The notes under the pieces are model-generated. The model did not search any database. It was not told where the DNA came from and saw only the letters and a list, made by a program, of their open reading frames with translations. From IMG/VR virus record IMGVR_UViG_3300042934_001368, positions 1 to 31,770 of that record: 31,770 nucleotides of DNA. One strand, 5' to 3'. Source of the stretch: a virus. Position numbers and translations under genes: made by a program. Positions 22,954 to 29,173 of the stretch are shown in pieces; the stretch's first letter is position 1; each line of letters begins with the position of its first letter.

Positions 22954-24461
22954 TTCGTGTTACCTTCTACCCTTTCCCTACATTTCATCATGATATCTTG
23001 CAAAACGTAGATTTCATTTTCTGTTAGGTGGATACAAATGCTTTCAAGGTCTTTAACTGTTCTCTTGGCCCAATATTTCAAATCACTTTCTATGGTCGTG
23101 ATCTCAATTACTTTGGTATAGATCATAACGTCAATCAGATCCGCTAATTCCTCGTAGAAGATATGGGCTTTCTGTCCTGCTGCTATTCTAGTTACTTCCA
23201 TTGCTGCGTCGAATAAAACCGCCTCACATTTTTCTGTCTCGCTAGTCTGTGTTATAAAGGTCGTTTTGGTACCCATGTATTCTGCAATATACAAAGACTT
23301 GTTGCCGGCGTCTTTCCAACCTTCCCAAAACTCTGTACGGAAGAAATCAGAATTTATTACTGCTGCCATGAAGTAATTAACCTTCATACCTTTATACTCT
23401 TTGTTAGGGTTAATTCTTCCGTTGATTATTAAGCTCTTTGTATCTGTCCGATCCGGTAAAGGCTGATTGTATGTAATAACGGTTTCTTGTGGCCGCTCAA
23501 CTGCTGCCTCCTGGTTATTACTTACCGGCTCCGGATCTGGTTCTGGCTCTTCTGGTGGATTGATAGCATTAAATTCGTTTTGGGCTTCTCTTGGTTCTTC
23601 CTCGATATCCTTGATCTGGTTTAATAAAATGGCTGCCGCCTCTTCTAGGCTTACATTGTTTTCTTCTGCGCACTTTATGACCTTATCTTTTAAATCTTCC
23701 GGAAGAGCTTCCATATACTCTAAAATATTCTTTTGACCTGGTAGTTGCTCTTCCGTTTCTTCTTTCTTTTCCTTGGCTTCCTTCGCTTTTAAAGATCCGG
23801 TTTCCTGGTATGTCTCGTATAAAGCCTTTTGAGCTTCTACAGTTAGGCCAGATATTTCATTCGCCGCGGAAGTGCTTATCTTTCCGGCTGCAAATTCGTC
23901 CTTAAATTCTTCGATCAAGTTGTGATCGATATTTTCTAAGGTTCCAATCTTGGTTTTATTAGTCCCTAATATAGCTGCTATAATGTCTTGCTTCTTGCCA
24001 GGTAGTTCGTTGTCCTTTTGATACTCAACAAGTAGCTCCTTTATTCTCTTAATTTCCTGCATCTTTTCAAAATCCGAACGATCTCTTTGTGTTGAGTTAG
24101 TAAAGATCAAGATTAATTCATTTCGAATGTTATCGCCGGATTCTTCAATTTTGCAATCCATCATTTCATATTCTGCCTTGCCTTCACCTATTAACTTAAG
24201 TACAGCAAGCCTTCTTTTATGTCCTGCTATTATTTCAAACTCATCTGTATCCGGGATCGGCTTTAAGACAGAATTTTGTTGAATACCAACTAATTCAATC
24301 GTTCTTGCTAGGACTTCGATTTCTTCATCGTCGATATGGTAAAAATTTTCTTTATCCGGCGCCGGTCGCATCTTGTGAACACTTACTTTAACTAATTTAA
24401 AATTGTTCTTAATGGATTGTTTGCTTTCTGCATTTAGAAAATTGTTTATGTTAAATGCCAT
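22950..24461 (-). CDS. parB: ParB/Spo0J-family partition protein
   Basis: A 503-residue ParB-like protein. The N-terminal ParB/Srx CTPase domain has the GHKRR box (IIAGHKRRLAVL, residues about 78-87), preceded by IDDEEIEVLARTIELVGIQQN and EFEIIAGH. A helix-turn-helix follows (KKQDIIAAILGTNKTKIGTL, then ISTSAANEISGL). After a Pro/Glu-rich linker (about 290-330), an extra ~150-residue domain (NPNKEYKGMKVNYFMAAVI...) makes it far longer than usual ParB (about 280-330 residues). It overlaps parA by 11 bases. Together they should bind a parS-like site and segregate DNA, or act in regulation. Confidence 0.88.
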   Translation of the reverse strand: MAFNINNFLNAESKQSIKNNFKLVKVSVHKMRPAPDKENFYHIDDEEIEVLARTIELVGIQQNSVLKPIPDTDEFEIIAGHKRRLAVLKLIGEGKAEYEMMDCKIEESGDNIRNELILIFTNSTQRDRSDFEKMQEIKRIKELLVEYQKDNELPGKKQDIIAAILGTNKTKIGTLENIDHNLIEEFKDEFAAGKISTSAANEISGLTVEAQKALYETYQETGSLKAKEAKEKKEETEEQLPGQKNILEYMEALPEDLKDKVIKCAEENNVSLEEAAAILLNQIKDIEEEPREAQNEFNAINPPEEPEPDPEPVSNNQEAAVERPQETVITYNQPLPDRTDTKSLIINGRINPNKEYKGMKVNYFMAAVINSDFFRTEFWEGWKDAGNKSLYIAEYMGTKTTFITQTSETEKCEAVLFDAAMEVTRIAAGQKAHIFYEELADLIDVMIYTKVIEITTIESDLKYWAKRTVKDLESICIHLTENEIYVLQDIMMKCRERVEGNTK

Positions 24462-25269
24462 TGTTACCGCCTTTCTCGGTACCCAAATTGGGTACGTTTC
24501 CTTCGACCATTGTCAAATACTCTGAAACGAATTTTCTGTAATCCTGTGAAGAACTGCTACGGCTCGAATACTCTGCAAGTGGCATTCTTGCAAATGAGCT
24601 TTCTCTCCACTTGTCTGTTCTTCTGATGCACTGATTAAATACCGGTACTTTGTGAACGTTCTTTAATATTTCAATTCCTTGAGCGTTAATATCATCTTTC
24701 TGATATTGAGTAATAAGGCATCCCTTAAAATTAAGCTTACCGTTGAAGTCCTCTTTTGTGTTCTCTATTTGCTCTTTGAGTATGTCAAAGCCATCAAAAG
24801 AGTATTCATCTATCATGAAAGGTATTATTACATCATCCGACATTACAAGCGCGTTTATGATACTTATATTAATATCTGGTGCATTATCTATAATGCAATA
24901 GTCGTAATCATTCTGTACCCTCTCAAAAGCTTTTCTAAATCTCGTTTGCTGCTGCCGGCCAAAATCCATCATTGTTTTTATATTAGCGGTTAATAATTCC
25001 ATGTTGGCCGAAACCATATGTAAGTTGGGATACGCTGTTTCTTTAATGATTTCTCGTACGTCAATATTTTCTTCCGTCATGACTCTTGCTATTGTGTTCT
25101 TATCTTCCTGGCTATATCGATTGAAACTTTTCGAGCCATTACCCTGTTTATCATTTTCGATATATAAAACTCTCTTTCCAAAAATTACTGCCAATATCCA
25201 TGAAAAATTAACCGAAGTTGTTGTCTTCCAGGTGCCACCCTTTAAACTGATAATTGATATTGTTCGCAT
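24451..25269 (-). CDS. parA: ParA-family ATPase with an unusual Walker A
   Basis: A 272-residue ParA/MinD-type ATPase. The P-loop reads LKGGTWKTTT: the deviant signature Lys10 and P-loop Lys15 are kept, but Gly at 14 is replaced by Trp. Further marks are NDKQGNGS (like DxDxQGN), IIDNAPDINISIIN (Walker B-like) and CLITQYQKDD. ParA proteins bind DNA non-specifically and move ParB-bound DNA. The start codon is the ATG of MRTISIISLK with AAGGAG upstream; the first 62 bases overlap the preceding gene out of frame. Confidence 0.85.
   Translation of the reverse strand: MRTISIISLKGGTWKTTTSVNFSWILAVIFGKRVLYIENDKQGNGSKSFNRYSQEDKNTIARVMTEENIDVREIIKETAYPNLHMVSANMELLTANIKTMMDFGRQQQTRFRKAFERVQNDYDYCIIDNAPDINISIINALVMSDDVIIPFMIDEYSFDGFDILKEQIENTKEDFNGKLNFKGCLITQYQKDDINAQGIEILKNVHKVPVFNQCIRRTDKWRESSFARMPLAEYSSRSSSSQDYRKFVSEYLTMVEGNVPNLGTEKGGNNGI
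24479..24495. repeat. 17-bp palindrome in the 3' end of parA (candidate ParB site)
   Basis: GTACCCAA-A-TTGGGTAC, perfect 8-base arms, 18 bases before the parB start codon. parB-proximal palindromes are typical for parS or for autoregulation. One such palindrome by chance in a 32-kb window is not improbable (about 0.5 expected), so its position is the main support. Confidence 0.4.
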
Positions 25270-25579
25270 TTTCTTTGATCTCCTTTTTTATTTTTCTAGC
25301 TTGCCTTAATACTTCGAATGTTTCTAATAATTGATCTTCCTGGTTAGTTGTATCCTCGGATAGTAGGAAAGGAAATAAACTTTTCATTTCATCGTATAAG
25401 CAATCTATTGCAATTCCTTTTCTGCGGTCTGTTGTAAAGCTTCCTACAAACTCCTTTAACAGACAGATCCAGGTATCTTTACCCAGGCTCTTTACAAGGT
25501 CGCGACTGATAAATATTTTTTTACCAAGCATATAACTCGAAAACCCTTCGTATATGTCCGGTATGACTATGTAATCCAT
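25208..25579 (-). CDS. Unknown protein overlapping parA
   Basis: A 123-residue protein starting MDYIVIPDIYEGFSSYMLG, then KDTWICLLKEFVGSFTTDRRKG and a long charged helix FEVLRQARKIKKEIKENANN. Its last 62 bases read through the ParA start and Walker A region in another frame (ending FKGWHLEDNNFG). AGTGAGG precedes its ATG. No motif is recognised, but being immediately ahead of parA it may be a partition accessory or regulator. Confidence 0.6.
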   Translation of the reverse strand: MDYIVIPDIYEGFSSYMLGKKIFISRDLVKSLGKDTWICLLKEFVGSFTTDRRKGIAIDCLYDEMKSLFPFLLSEDTTNQEDQLLETFEVLRQARKIKKEIKENANNINYQFKGWHLEDNNFG

Positions 25580-25596
25580 CTAACTGCCTCACTTTA

Positions 25597-25944
25597 TCAT
25601 TCGAATACAATATTAATGTTTTTAATTTCATCTTTACTCATTTCATCAAAATAGCCATAATCTCCACTTTTACCAAAACATAAGTATTCAAGAAAAATCT
25701 CTATTGCCTTTGACTTATTGACAATTATTTTTATTTTTGAGGAAGCATCTAATACAAACTTATCAATGTCTTCGTTTGACATGCCGTCGCCAAATATATC
25801 TAATCTCTTTAATTCTTCCTTGTATTCGCTTAAGTCTGCTTTTGTACATTCTGATAACTTCCGTCTTAATGTTTTAAATTCGCTAGATGCCGTGCGTATG
25901 GAATCAAATTCCTCTAATGGCATGGTTACAGTTGTATCACTCAT
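25597..25944 (-). CDS. Unknown early protein
   Basis: A 115-residue acidic protein (MSDTTVTMPLEEFDSIRTA...), with a helical charged middle (FKTLRRKLSECTKADLSEYKEELKRLDIFG) and an end IFLEYLCFGKSGDYGYFDEMSKDEI. The opening TVTMPLEEFD-x-I resembles other short phage proteins, but no function is known. Its ATG overlaps the stop of the upstream gene (ATGA), so the two are coupled. Confidence 0.6.
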   Translation of the reverse strand: MSDTTVTMPLEEFDSIRTASSEFKTLRRKLSECTKADLSEYKEELKRLDIFGDGMSNEDIDKFVLDASSKIKIIVNKSKAIEIFLEYLCFGKSGDYGYFDEMSKDEIKNINIVFE

Positions 25945-26252
25945 AATTTTTCATCTTCCTTTCTAAATGATTTGTAATGTTTTATTATCGTTTCCGCATC
26001 CAAACAGCTATCTACACATTCCAATGCGGTATTTGCCGGTACTCCTGCAAGTAGAACGGTTTTTAATTTGGTTAGCTGATATAAATAGCCTTCAAAGCCA
26101 TAAGCATGTTTTGAGCTGTCGTATAAGTCTTTTGCCGCTTCTGCTGTCTCTATGTCGGTTATCTCTGCAATGTCAAATAGAAGTTCGTTTTCTTTGCTTC
26201 TTAATCTGCTTTCCTGCTGTCGGATTGCTTTTACTAATGCTGTTAAACTCAA
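25941..26252 (-). CDS. Unknown helical early protein
   Basis: A 103-residue, mostly helical protein starting at TTG with AAGGAGG and about 4 bases spacing (MSLTALVKAIRQQESRLRSKEN). It has a coiled region to residue ~50 and AAKDLYDSSKHAYGFEGYLYQLTKLKTVLLAG. No motif is recognised. It lies between the HNH-like gene and the previous unknown gene in one leftward unit. Confidence 0.6.
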   Translation of the reverse strand: MSLTALVKAIRQQESRLRSKENELLFDIAEITDIETAEAAKDLYDSSKHAYGFEGYLYQLTKLKTVLLAGVPANTALECVDSCLDAETIIKHYKSFRKEDEKL

Positions 26253-26265
26253 CTTTTCCTCCTTG

Positions 26266-26559
26266 CTACAGATACGATTTGCCGTATCTTATTCGAAACT
26301 CTTCCCTGGTCCCAATTTTAGCCTCATAGACCGCTTGTCCTAACATCTTTGATAACTTCTCTGCCATAGAATTTTCATGTACCCGGTTAACTGGTTTTGT
26401 CGCCAGGTTATGGCATTCATTACAACTAGGTACCTTTAACCCGTCCTCTTCTGCTAGCTCTCTTCTGCCCTTCCCAAAAATCAAATGATGTTCACATTCG
26501 GAAGGTTTTTCACAGAAGAAACATGTTTTGTCGTATTCTGTTACTATTCCTTTGCTCAT
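26266..26559 (-). CDS. HNH-like small nuclease-type protein
   Basis: A 97-residue protein with a zinc site and HNH-like core: CFFC (13-16), His24-His25 in CEHHLIFG, and CNECHNLA (46-53). The CxxC...HH...CxxCHN order is like small phage HNH proteins of the NinG/Rap sort or HNH-EndoVII relatives. It is placed right next to the HUH Rep gene (8 bases after it), so it may act on replication intermediates. AGTGGAGG precedes the ATG. Confidence 0.7.
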   Translation of the reverse strand: MSKGIVTEYDKTCFFCEKPSECEHHLIFGKGRRELAEEDGLKVPSCNECHNLATKPVNRVHENSMAEKLSKMLGQAVYEAKIGTREEFRIRYGKSYL

Positions 26560-26567
26560 ATTCTTTT

Positions 26568-27308
26568 TTATCCTCCACTATCGTTATCTATTTGGATCAT
26601 TGTGTACCTCTGATATTCTCGGCCGGTAAAGGGGTTAATTTTGTTTATTATGGTGTCCTGGTCTATGTAGTAGCCCTTGATCGGTTTCGGATCTGCCGCC
26701 CATCTACTAGCCTTTCTTACAATCTCCATCTTGGGAAGAGGCCGTATGAGATTACGGCTGCATGAATAACGCTGCATATGGCCGCCGTCTTGTTCTTTGA
26801 AGGTCTTAGAGGTTTCCTTAATCAGATAAGCCGCCAGATCTTTATACTGGCCGGTATCATCCAATAACTTAAAATCCGGTCTACCATATTTCCATAACTG
26901 CCGTATTCTTTTGGCTACTTTTAACCCACCTATATCATTCAAGATTAAGTGATGATGTATTGCTGTGTTTTTGTACTCTGTGACATTTATGTACTTTAGA
27001 TCTTCACCGTATTTCTTATAATCAAGCCTTAAGGTATCTAGGAAGGCTTTAACACTTTTCTTAGCCTCTGCCGGTATCTGTCTATCCTCTTTGCGATATG
27101 TTAGGGTAATAAACAGATCACCTTCTTTAAAATTTGCATTAATTAAAATTCTTAGGTTTCGTTCTGCATTGGCCTGGTTTATCTTTTCCATTTCTTCGGG
27201 GGTTATATGTTCTTTTCCGGATCTGTCCTTTACCCCTGTGCTTTTGGTATAGCTCTTATAAACTTCGATCGTCTTGCCGGCTTCTATGGTTGTCTTAAAG
27301 TAAGCCAT
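26568..27308 (-). CDS. rep: HUH-type rolling-circle replication initiator (Rep_ORF2/G2P-like)
   Basis: A 246-residue Rep. The start chosen is the ATG of MAYFKTTIEAGK with AAGGTGG upstream. Motif I is LFITLTYRKE (about 65-74), the metal-binding HUH motif is His118-x-His120 in AIHHHLILN, and the catalytic Tyr is Tyr161 in DLAAYLIKETSK. The string QRYSCSRNLIRPLPK near 180-194 is typical of the rolling-circle replication-associated family that includes phage and plasmid Reps. Such enzymes nick one strand at the origin and stay joined by phosphotyrosine. In P2 phage an HUH protein starts replication. No other replication initiator is seen here. Confidence 0.88.
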   Translation of the reverse strand: MAYFKTTIEAGKTIEVYKSYTKSTGVKDRSGKEHITPEEMEKINQANAERNLRILINANFKEGDLFITLTYRKEDRQIPAEAKKSVKAFLDTLRLDYKKYGEDLKYINVTEYKNTAIHHHLILNDIGGLKVAKRIRQLWKYGRPDFKLLDDTGQYKDLAAYLIKETSKTFKEQDGGHMQRYSCSRNLIRPLPKMEIVRKASRWAADPKPIKGYYIDQDTIINKINPFTGREYQRYTMIQIDNDSGG

Positions 27309-27388
27309 AATAAAATACACCACCTTATATTTATTTTTTAGTAACTACAACCCTAAAGTTAATAGTTTGAACAAGCTACAAACGGCAT

Positions 27389-27416
27389 AGAATAAGCGTT
27401 TTTCGCTTGACTACAA
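27389..27416 (-). promoter_or_regulatory. Candidate leftward promoter for rep
   Basis: On the minus strand TTGTAG (27416-27411) and TATTCT (27394-27389) with a 16-base spacer that contains the hairpin AAGCG-AAAAA-CGCTT. It is divergent from, and overlaps the -35 box of, the rightward promoter of the candidate small RNA. It is a moderate match only. Confidence 0.4.
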
Positions 27417-27435
27417 ATACAAAATATGGTATAAT
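27407..27435 (+). promoter_or_regulatory. Strong rightward promoter of a candidate small RNA
   Basis: TTGACT (27407-27412), 17 bases, TATAAT (27430-27435) with TGG before the -10 (extended -10). It is among the best consensus matches in the window and points away from rep into a short terminated segment with no ORF. Confidence 0.75.
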
Positions 27436-27475
27436 TTACTCAAGTTGATAGAGTTTGCATATCTTGTATTTGCAG
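27411..27475. repeat. Long imperfect palindrome next to rep (candidate origin)
   Basis: Arms 27411-27428 and 27458-27475 pair over 18 bases with two mismatches in DNA; on the minus strand both mismatches become G-T pairs, giving an uninterrupted stem (CTGCAAATACAAGATATG with its partner). The inner part holds a short ACTC/GAGT stem and, on the minus strand, CAACTTGA (27447-27440), which resembles the CTTG-A nick region of phiX174 and pC194-type origins. Confidence 0.5.
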
Positions 27476-27517
27476 CTTGTAATAAAAGGTTCACGCCAAT
27501 GAACCTTTTATTTTTTT
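27442..27517 (+). ncRNA. Candidate small non-coding RNA
   Basis: The segment runs from the predicted start about 7 bases after the TATAAT to a strong terminator, roughly 76 nt with no ORF. It includes the right arm of the rep-side palindrome. Because the rightward promoter overlaps the rep promoter, its activity could affect rep expression. An antisense or origin role is inferred only. Confidence 0.5.
27484..27517 (+). terminator. Intrinsic terminator (works best rightward)
   Basis: AAAAGGTTCA, 6-base loop, TGAACCTTTT, then A and seven T residues on the plus strand. It also overlaps the stop of the leftward gene at 27508, and its minus-strand version has a weaker T tract, so it may end both transcripts. 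Confidence 0.85.
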
Positions 27518-27696
27518 GTGTCTTTCCATCTGCTTTCATACCAATATTGATTGTTGGTATCTATGTAAAACAAAAATTCTTTTACCCTTCCTGCGAAGGT
27601 CTTAAATATCTTTCCTATGAATTGCATTTCCCTTGGTCTATTCCTGTCCCCGAAACTATATGCGTTTTCCCAGGCTATTTCTAAATTGGTTTTCAT
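27508..27696 (-). CDS. Small unknown protein
   Basis: A 62-residue protein (MKTNLEIAWENAYSFGDRNRPREMQF...) rich in aromatic and charged residues (W9, Y13, F15, Y48, W51, Y52, W56 type positions). The ATG has only a weak GCGAG ribosome site. Its stop lies in the terminator hairpin that ends the rightward small RNA. Coding composition looks real, but no family is recognised. Confidence 0.5.
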   Translation of the reverse strand: MKTNLEIAWENAYSFGDRNRPREMQFIGKIFKTFAGRVKEFLFYIDTNNQYWYESRWKDTKK

Positions 27697-27709
27697 TTAT
27701 CTCGCTTTC

Positions 27710-27738
27710 TTGTCGAATTTTACAAATTGTGGTACAAT
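27710..27738 (+). promoter_or_regulatory. Rightward promoter of the 27788 gene
   Basis: TTGTCG (27710-27715), 17 bases, TACAAT (27733-27738), with TGG ahead of the -10. A 16-base near-palindrome overlaps the predicted start of transcription, so the promoter is probably regulated. Confidence 0.65.
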
Positions 27739-27746
27739 CCCCTTAC

Positions 27747-27762
27747 AGGCTTAAATAAGCCT
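27747..27762. promoter_or_regulatory. Palindromic operator-like site
   Basis: AGGCTTA-AA-TAAGCCT, 7-base arms, at about +3 to +18 relative to the predicted start of the rightward 27788 transcript. Placement would let a bound protein block initiation or early elongation. Confidence 0.5.
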
Positions 27763-27787
27763 AGTACATATTAAGGGGTTAATAAAA

Positions 27788-28141
27788 ATGAAATCTGATA
27801 AGAATGATTTTTCAATATCAAGCGAAGAAATTGAATACATTATTGCTGCTCTCAACTTATTTATTACTAATAATATTGATGGTATTTCACAGGAAAAAAA
27901 ACACGACGATAACATTATTGCTCTCTCTGCTCTTAGAAAATTAAATGCTAGGGAAACGGTTAAGAGCGGCGAAGAATACCGCGTAATGTTGGCTGCTCTC
28001 TATTACTTCCTAATTACAGTTAATAGATCTATAACCCCGATATGTACGGTAGAATTTAAACAAGAAGCTCAAAACAAGCTCGCTGTTATAAATTATTTAA
28101 TTAGTAAGATTGAGAGACTTATACATGCAAATGGGAACTAG
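27788..28141 (+). CDS. Unknown rightward (moron-like) protein
   Basis: A 117-residue plus-strand protein with AAGGGG before its ATG. It is mostly helical: SSEEIEYIIAALNLFITNNIDGI, then NIIALSALRKLN, then YRVMLAALYYFLITVNRS and AVINYLISKIERLI. It lacks a recognisable motif. It has its own promoter with a palindrome at the start site and a strong terminator 73 bases after its stop, so it is a self-contained transcription unit in the middle of leftward early genes. Confidence 0.65.
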   Translation: MKSDKNDFSISSEEIEYIIAALNLFITNNIDGISQEKKHDDNIIALSALRKLNARETVKSGEEYRVMLAALYYFLITVNRSITPICTVEFKQEAQNKLAVINYLISKIERLIHANGN

Positions 28142-28213
28142 TTTCATATGTTAAGGTGATTAAAAAATCTTCCTCTTGAAATTTACATTTAATAACTTTG
28201 ATAATCTGTTTTG

Positions 28214-28250
28214 CTGACTATGGCTTGATACGTCATAGTCAGTCTTTTTA
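28214..28250 (+). terminator. Intrinsic terminator after the 27788 gene
   Basis: CTGACTATG (28214-28222) pairs with CATAGTCAG (28234-28242), 11-base loop, followed by TCTTTTTA. A clear factor-independent terminator for the rightward unit. Confidence 0.8.
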
Positions 28251-28297
28251 TCTAACTTTTTTAAACTTGCATCCATTCTAATTTCTCCCTTCTATAA

Positions 28298-28326
28298 GTC
28301 GTTCATATGTGACACATAAGTACGAC
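28298..28326. promoter_or_regulatory. Hyphenated palindrome upstream of the 28418 gene
   Basis: TATGTG-A-CACATA (28306-28318) lies inside a wider GTCGT...ACGAC pairing (28298-28302 with 28322-28326). It is 12 bases before the -35 box of the rightward promoter, a likely operator or activator site. Confidence 0.5.
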
Positions 28327-28337
28327 AACTTTATATA

Positions 28338-28366
28338 TTGTTAAACTTTCCCTATTGACTTATAAT
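28338..28366 (+). promoter_or_regulatory. Rightward promoter of the 28418 gene
   Basis: TTGTTA (28338-28343), 17 bases, TATAAT (28361-28366). It is followed by a strong ribosome site and the gene about 50 bases later. Confidence 0.7.
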
Positions 28367-28417
28367 GTAAATACTGGATCTGCGAAATTCAGAATACATA
28401 TGAAAGGGGTAAATGTT

Positions 28418-28675
28418 ATGACTATTGACGGTGCTTTAATAACTGAACAGGGTGTTACATTTGCTATAGCTGTTGTTAAGTCGCACGTGCTTAGCAGTTC
28501 CAATCGTGAGGATGTACGGAATAGCTTTAAAACCGTATTTGGTAATGTTCCTATTATCTTAATGTCACAGGATTCTAGGGGTATTCCTACATATCACGGC
28601 AAACCAGATATAGTTAAATTTCTTGCAAGTATTCATCCAAGTCGCATTCCATTTAAGAGGTATACAGTTTCTTAA
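28418..28675 (+). CDS. Unknown small protein of a recurrent Firmicutes family
   Basis: An 85-residue plus-strand protein, start at ATG of MTIDGALITEQGVTFAI, with AAAGGGG before it; the reading frame is open 21 codons further up but the promoter and ribosome site favour this start. Conserved-looking strings are DGxxITEQGVTFAIAVVKSHVL, VPIILMSQDSRGIPTYHGKPDIVKFLASIHPSRIPFKRY. I recall similar proteins in Firmicutes mobile elements, of unknown function. Its 3' end overlaps the convergent leftward gene by 23 bases. Confidence 0.7.
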   Translation: MTIDGALITEQGVTFAIAVVKSHVLSSSNREDVRNSFKTVFGNVPIILMSQDSRGIPTYHGKPDIVKFLASIHPSRIPFKRYTVS

Positions 28676-29063
28676 TACGCTTACCTTTTAACGCTATTTT
28701 TGTATTAAGTTGCCCTTTGTGCTTCTTGCAAACCAATTGCTTTTCAAAAGTACCTGGGGCAACTTCTACAGTTTCCGGAACTATTCCTTTTCTCTTGCAG
28801 CCTAGATAAGAACAATTTACTTTTACATTTGGTATTTTTGACTGACTTGGCAAATTAACTAATTCATTGTTTTTCTTATTTAAACTAACTTTTTGACTAA
28901 AAGATAAACTTGTATCTTTTCCTACTTTCGAGGTATGCTCAATTCTTCCCTTAGTAAAATCAAGAATTGAATATGCCTCTTGTACTGTGTAGCCTTCTTG
29001 GCTCAAAATCTTAATAATCTTTTTTACGGTTTCAGCGTTCTTTTCATTCGCTTCCATAAACAT
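28653..29063 (-). CDS. Zinc-finger-like unknown protein
   Basis: A 136-residue protein, start at ATG of MFMEANEKNAET with GAAGGTGG upstream. The N-terminal ~35 residues (VKKIIKILSQEGYTVQEAYSIL-type) look like a small helix-turn-helix. The C-terminal half has a cysteine site: NCSYLGCKRKG and LVCKKHKG (C-x4-C ... C-x2-H), a plausible zinc finger. Basic at the end (KGKRIKKLYTS). It may bind DNA. It overlaps the 3' end of the convergent rightward gene. Confidence 0.65.
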   Translation of the reverse strand: MFMEANEKNAETVKKIIKILSQEGYTVQEAYSILDFTKGRIEHTSKVGKDTSLSFSQKVSLNKKNNELVNLPSQSKIPNVKVNCSYLGCKRKGIVPETVEVAPGTFEKQLVCKKHKGQLNTKIALKGKRIKKLYTS

Positions 29064-29097
29064 CAATTTCCACCTTCTTTCTATATTTGTTTAATTA

Positions 29098-29126
29098 TGG
29101 TTTATTATGTAAATTCATGGTATGAT
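29098..29126 (+). promoter_or_regulatory. Rightward promoter of the 29174 gene (extended -10)
   Basis: TATGAT at 29121-29126 with TGG just before it; TGGTTT at 29098-29103 is a weak -35 at 17-base spacing. The TGG-TATPuAT pattern is shared with the rightward promoters at 27407 and 27710. Confidence 0.5.
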
Positions 29127-29173
29127 TGTATTATCGCTATTAGGCGAAATACGAATGAAAGGAGGTTTCAACA

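Noticed and set aside
27407-27517. The small RNA as a true antisense of the rep message
   Set aside because: Its start lies upstream of the likely rep start and it is transcribed away from rep, so it overlaps only a possible longer leader. Kept as a regulatory RNA candidate but not called antisense.
28160-28276. A 38-codon leftward ORF (MDASLKKLDKKTDYD...) with GAAGGGAG before its ATG
   Set aside because: It runs through the terminator of the 27788 gene and has no promoter seen; composition is low-complexity. The ribosome site is good, so it is not excluded, but I would not annotate it.
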